Notes under the pieces: model-generated
What the model was told of the DNA's origin: nothing
The model's database searches: none
The model's input: the letters and a program-made list of their open reading frames with translations, nothing else
Made by a program: the position numbers and the translations under genes
NCBI GenBank assembly: GCA_964398055.1
Contig: CAYNLK010000014.1
Coordinates: 65,404 to 129,403, forward strand
Direction: 5' to 3'
Origin: CAYNLK01 sp964398055
GTDB lineage: Bacteria > Chloroflexota > Anaerolineae > 4572-78 > J111
DNA: 64,000 bases
Shown here: positions 60,852 to 64,000 of the stretch, piece after piece
How the letters are laid out: each line of letters opens with the position of its first letter
Numbering within the stretch: the stretch's first letter is position 1

Positions 60852-60949
60852 GAGATTGAGAGATGAGGAGATTGGAGATTACTCAATTGCAAATTGCAAT
60901 AACCAATCTCCGATCCCCAATCTCTAATCTCTAATCTCCAATCTCTTTA
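60852..60949. repeat. Fourteen-unit heptamer array with inverted halves
   Basis: GAGATTG, AGAGATG, AGGAGAT, TGGAGAT, TACTCAA, TTGCAAA, TTGCAAT, AACCAAT, CTCCGAT, CCCCAAT, CTCTAAT twice, CTCCAAT, CTCTTTA. The left units are roughly the complement of the right ones. The amidohydrolase stop (60947) is at its edge. Confidence 0.8.
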
Positions 60950-61846
60950 ATCAATAAACAGGTGCCAGTTTCCTACCACTTCCGTGTCAGGCGGCGGGGT
61001 CGGTTCCAACCCCAGCAGTTTGGCCGCATTATTGCCCAAAAAGCCTTCCAGTTCGTCCTCGTTCAGGTTGAAACCCTGCGGATAATTGTTGCACAGGATC
61101 TCCAGCATATGGATCCAGACCCCCGGCTCGTTCGGCGGGGAGTCGGTCCCCAGCACCATCCGGTCGCGGGGCATCTGCTCGCCAAACTCAACCAGCCGGG
61201 ATTGCAAGCACCAGCCGGACTCGACGTAGACGTTGGGGTTGTCCATGACCATCCAGAAGGCTTCAAAGCTGTAGACGCCGCCGGTCTGCACCCCAAAGTG
61301 GGCGATGATGAAGTTGACGTCGCGGAACTCTTTGATCAGGGGATAGAACTGGGTGGGGATACTGTACGGCCCGTCGCCGGTGTGCATCATCACCGGGATG
61401 CCGAGGTCGGCGCATTTCTTCACCGCCGGGCGGACCCAATCCAGGGCCCGGTCGGGCCGGTAGGCGTGCATGTTGGAGTGGAGCTTCATCATCTTGTAAC
61501 CGTACTCTTTCACGTGAAACTCCAGCTCGGCGATGCCTTCCTCTACCCCAAAGCGGGGGTTGTAGGTAAAGTTGCCGATAAAGCGGTCGGGATAACGCTG
61601 GACCAGCTCGGTGCAGTAGGCCATGTAATTGCGGATACCCTCCCGGCCGGGCAACATCCCTTTTTGCATCACGGTGGCGCCGGGTGGGGGCTGAATGACG
61701 CCCCAGTCGATGCGCCGCTCTTTGCCTTTGACCAGATACGGCCCATCCATCATTTTGAGCATGCGCTCGCCGGTGAAGGGGGTGCCGCCGTGCCGCCAGG
61801 CCGGATCGACCCAGTTGGTCGGGTGCATATGAACATCGATAATCAT
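60947..61846 (-). CDS. Amidohydrolase_2-family metal hydrolase or decarboxylase
   Basis: 299 residues, TIM-barrel. It has IIDVHMHPTNW (HxH metal site at the start), MKLHSNMHAY, FIIAHFGVQTGG and LGTDSPPNEPG (final Asp). The family includes amidohydrolases and gamma-resorcylate-type decarboxylases. It precedes the hydroxylase subunits in the same direction, separated by the heptamer array, and shares their likely operator-promoter. The reaction is unknown. Confidence 0.85.
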   Translation of the reverse strand: MIIDVHMHPTNWVDPAWRHGGTPFTGERMLKMMDGPYLVKGKERRIDWGVIQPPPGATVMQKGMLPGREGIRNYMAYCTELVQRYPDRFIGNFTYNPRFGVEEGIAELEFHVKEYGYKMMKLHSNMHAYRPDRALDWVRPAVKKCADLGIPVMMHTGDGPYSIPTQFYPLIKEFRDVNFIIAHFGVQTGGVYSFEAFWMVMDNPNVYVESGWCLQSRLVEFGEQMPRDRMVLGTDSPPNEPGVWIHMLEILCNNYPQGFNLNEDELEGFLGNNAAKLLGLEPTPPPDTEVVGNWHLFID

Positions 61847-62087
61847 TGTTTCGCTCCTTACTCCATCTTAAAATTTCAATAACCAATATAAAAACAAAAC
61901 CGCAAAGACGTGGCAACAGAACTTAAGGCTCTGTTGTATTCGACTTTGCGGTAAATTTGACTTGAGAAAAAAATCGCTTCATTGCGGTTGGTCACAATGG
62001 TTTTTATTGTCGTGGCGCCAGTATATTGGTTGATTGTCACCCGTAGTAAAGTCAAATTGAAGTTACGATTGGGGGAGGTTAGTTGAT

Positions 62088-62102
62088 AGTCGTCTGACGA
62101 CT
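62088..62102. promoter_or_regulatory. Perfect palindrome AGTCGTCTGACGACT, candidate operator
   Basis: 15-bp palindrome lying just past the -10 box of the promoter at 62111-62139, so about at the transcription start for the amidohydrolase-hydroxylase genes. Confidence 0.65.
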
Positions 62103-62110
62103 TGATCTCT

Positions 62111-62139
62111 ACTATAACATACTTTTGCTGGAGAGTCAA
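62111..62139 (-). promoter_or_regulatory. Promoter for the amidohydrolase-hydroxylase genes
   Basis: On the minus strand: TTGACT, 17-base spacer, TATAGT. The start codon is about 265 bases on. The 365-bp gap 61847-62211 holds otherwise only the operator and a repeat array. Confidence 0.65.
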
Positions 62140-62157
62140 GGGTTTTGGTGGAGAGAA

Positions 62158-62212
62158 ATTGTGAATTGTGAATAGTAAATTGTGAATGAATTCACAATTT
62201 ACTATTCACAAT
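62158..62212. repeat. Heptamer array with inverted half over the LLM-family stop
   Basis: ATTGTGA, ATTGTGA, ATAGTAA, ATTGTGA, then the complement TCACAAT, TTACTAT, TCACAAT. It folds into a long near-perfect hairpin. The stop of the next gene (62212) is at its edge. Confidence 0.8.
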
Positions 62213-63219
62213 TAGACACTGTAGCCGTCGGAGAAGACTTCAATCATTAAATACGGATCGCCCAGCGGGTAAAGGATGGGGCAGGTGCAGCCGTTGGCGA
62301 CATACTCCCGCACCTTAGCCTTCACCTCCTCCGGCGTGCCGCTGGCGGTGATCCGCTGCACCAGATCGTCCGGCACCAGCTTCATAGCCTCTTTGATCTG
62401 CTCCTTCGTCGCCGGCCAACCCAGGATCGACTGGATTTTTTCCACGGTTTCGGGCGGCGTGTTGCTGGCCTTGGTGATGTGGGGCTGTTGGGCAATGTAT
62501 TGGGTCAGCAGCCAGCGGGCCCCATCGAGCGCTTTGGCCTTGTCCATATCCACCGAGCAGACGACCAACTGCGGCCGGTCAATATCGGCTAAGGCCCGCC
62601 CAACTCGTTCGGCCCCGGCCTTGAGTCGAGCCAGGGCCTCGTGGTTGTACTCCGGCGGCACGCAGTAGTTCAGCACGGCCCCATCGCCGATCTCGCCGGC
62701 CAGTTCCATCATCTGCGGCCCGGTCGCCCCGATCATGATCGGCACATTGCGAGGCTCTCGCCGGCCGTGGACAACGTCCAGCTCGATCCCTTTGACCCGG
62801 TGAAACTCACCCTCATAGGTCACATTTTCCATATTCAACAAGCGGCGCATCACCTCGATGGTTTCGCGCATGGCCTGCAACGGCTTGCGCCGCTGGATGC
62901 CGACATTGGCCGCTAGCGGGTCCCACCAGGCCCCGATGCCGCAGATGATCCGGTCGGGGGCCAGGTCATCCAGGGTCAGGAAGGTGGCCGCCAGCAAGCC
63001 GATGTTGCGGGTCCAGTTGTTGATGACTCCGGAACCGACTTTGATCCGCTCGGTGACCGCGGCGAAAGCGGCCATCGGAACGATAGCGTCCCGAACCAGC
63101 CGGCTTTCGGCCTGCCAGACCGCCTCAAAGCCGTGCTTTTCGGCAAATTGGGCCAGTTTCATCCCTTCCCGCAGCTCGTGGGCGTCCTGCAAATACAGGG
63201 CTACTCTATCTTGACTCAT
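62212..63219 (-). CDS. LLM-class F420-dependent oxidoreductase
   Basis: 335 residues of the luciferase-like/methylene-tetrahydromethanopterin-reductase family. Typical features are VWQAESRLVRDAIVPMAAFA, GSGVINNWTRNIGLLAATFLTLDDLAPDR and GATGPQMMELAGEIGDGAVLN, matching the F420-using branch. The next upstream gene encodes an F420:NADPH-reductase-like protein, supporting F420 as the cofactor. The substrate is unknown. Confidence 0.88.
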   Translation of the reverse strand: MSQDRVALYLQDAHELREGMKLAQFAEKHGFEAVWQAESRLVRDAIVPMAAFAAVTERIKVGSGVINNWTRNIGLLAATFLTLDDLAPDRIICGIGAWWDPLAANVGIQRRKPLQAMRETIEVMRRLLNMENVTYEGEFHRVKGIELDVVHGRREPRNVPIMIGATGPQMMELAGEIGDGAVLNYCVPPEYNHEALARLKAGAERVGRALADIDRPQLVVCSVDMDKAKALDGARWLLTQYIAQQPHITKASNTPPETVEKIQSILGWPATKEQIKEAMKLVPDDLVQRITASGTPEEVKAKVREYVANGCTCPILYPLGDPYLMIEVFSDGYSV

Positions 63220-63261
63220 GGCTTAACTCCTTTGTTTGGCTAATATTTTTCAAAGTTGATC

Positions 63262-63918
63262 TTAAATGCCGGTAATCTTGATACCCGCGCCCTTAACCTT
63301 GTGCCGGATATTAATGCCGATCAGGACGGCGGTCAAACCTTCGACCACGACGCCATTTCTCAGCGGCCCGGCGTCGATGCCGCGCATGCCGGCGGCTTCG
63401 GCCAGGGCGATGGCTGCGGCTTTGGCCTCTTTGTCGTCACCGCAGACCAGCACGTCGCAGTCGATGTGGCTGTCCCCTTCGGCCAGGTGGGCCGCGCCCA
63501 CATTCTGAAAGGCCGACACCACCCGCACGCTCTCGCCTAAAATGGCCTGGGCCTCCTGGCCGGCTGAGCCGCCCGGCGGCACGTGGACGTGGCTGACCTT
63601 GGGCGGCTGAAGCGGCACGGTCACGTCGATCAGGATTTTGCCTTGCAGCAGCTCGCGCAGGCCGGTGAGGGTTGGCCCCTGGGCGCTGTAGGGGACGGTC
63701 AAGACGCAGATGTCGGCGGCCTGGGCGGCTGCTTCGTTGGGTAGCCCGCGCAGCAGATTTTGGCCCAGCTTTTGATTTAATTCAGCGGCCACTCGTTCAG
63801 CTTTTTCCGCTTGCCGGGAGCCAATGATGACCTCGTACTGGCCTGATTTGGCCCAGCGGAAGGCCAGGCCGGGACCTTCGTTGCCGGTGCCACCGAGAAC
63901 AGCGATTGTTTTTTTCAT
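63262..63918 (-). CDS. NADPH-dependent F420 reductase-like protein
   Basis: 218 residues. N-terminal Rossmann motif IAVLGGTGNEGPGLAFRWAKSG, then EVIIGSRQAEKAERVA (Ser-Arg for the NADP phosphate) and later GIDAGPLRNGVVVEGLTAVLI, all as in archaeal and actinobacterial F420:NADP oxidoreductase (Fno/NpdG). It would reduce F420 with NADPH for the adjacent LLM-class enzyme. The downstream gene is 42 bp on. The start is ATG 63918. Confidence 0.88.
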   Translation of the reverse strand: MKKTIAVLGGTGNEGPGLAFRWAKSGQYEVIIGSRQAEKAERVAAELNQKLGQNLLRGLPNEAAAQAADICVLTVPYSAQGPTLTGLRELLQGKILIDVTVPLQPPKVSHVHVPPGGSAGQEAQAILGESVRVVSAFQNVGAAHLAEGDSHIDCDVLVCGDDKEAKAAAIALAEAAGMRGIDAGPLRNGVVVEGLTAVLIGINIRHKVKGAGIKITGI

Positions 63919-64000
63919 TTTTCAAAACCTCTCTGTTTTTAATTTAGTAACCGTTCAGGGATAATGCCCCGAAAAATCTAAACAACGTCTAACGTTTCTC

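Overview
The window looks like chromosomal DNA of a member of the Chloroflexota, probably an Anaerolineae-like filamentous lineage. The reasons are fairly high GC, Chloroflexota-style secreted proteins with a 'YLPIILK' motif behind the signal peptide, Ala/Pro-rich linkers behind lipoboxes, coenzyme-F420 enzymes, a PdtaS/PdtaR pair, and MoxR-DUF58-transglutaminase clusters. The taxon is inferred from gene content only. No rRNA, tRNA, CRISPR array, prophage or insertion sequence was seen. Layout, left to right: (1) 1-7.8 kb, a branched-chain-amino-acid-type (Liv) ABC uptake system. The binding-protein gene and a creatininase-family hydrolase lie on the minus strand; LivG, LivF, LivH and LivM lie on the plus strand. 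(2) 7.8-16.6 kb, housekeeping and signalling: recJ, two small membrane proteins, fmt, a PdtaS-PdtaR two-component pair with an ANTAR output, nadE and a Uma2-type nuclease. (3) 16.6-29.1 kb, mostly minus strand: a secreted von Willebrand protein, a TgpA-like transglutaminase, DUF58, a Lon-like protease, MoxR, a deoxynucleoside kinase, a PHP phosphoesterase and a PlsY-like protein, then a plus-strand pentapeptide-repeat protein. (4) 29.8-45.8 kb, a large minus-strand glycerol/dihydroxyacetone locus. It holds GlpF, DhaK, DhaL, GlpK, a GlpA-type glycerol-3-phosphate dehydrogenase joined to succinate-dehydrogenase-type FeS and membrane-anchor subunits, two DhaM proteins (one fused to HPr and full enzyme I), a glycerol-kinase paralogue with altered catalytic residues, a SorC regulator and an ApbA/PanE reductase. 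(5) 46-49.4 kb, a thioredoxin-fold protein without cysteines and a DHH-CBS-poly(A)polymerase fusion. (6) 49.5-64 kb, a nucleoside-type (BMP family) ABC transporter, a GntR regulator, a three-subunit molybdenum hydroxylase, an amidohydrolase and two F420-type enzymes. Four things stand out. First, both unrelated ABC binding-protein genes carry an internal, in-frame, essentially identical tandem duplication of the whole ligand-binding domain (about 1.05 kb and 0.88 kb). Second, the glycerol locus predicts a respiratory glycerol-3-phosphate dehydrogenase built from GlpA plus an Sdh-type electron-transfer module, beside a probable pseudokinase of the glycerol kinase family. Third, intergenic DNA is full of degenerate arrays with a strict 7-bp period, and many of them run over gene 3' ends. 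Fourth, a dispersed palindrome (AGGTGACCGGCACTT and its complement) occurs at seven places, several of them inside operons. How the parts work together: the glycerol operon predicts uptake by GlpF, phosphorylation by GlpK, and oxidation by GlpA with electrons passed to quinone through the FeS and anchor subunits, alongside a PEP-driven DhaKLM route for dihydroxyacetone. A long leader with a terminator-like hairpin lies in front of glpF. The right-hand block suggests import of nucleosides or purine-like compounds coupled to their hydroxylation. Coordinates of hand-located short sites may be off by one or two bases.
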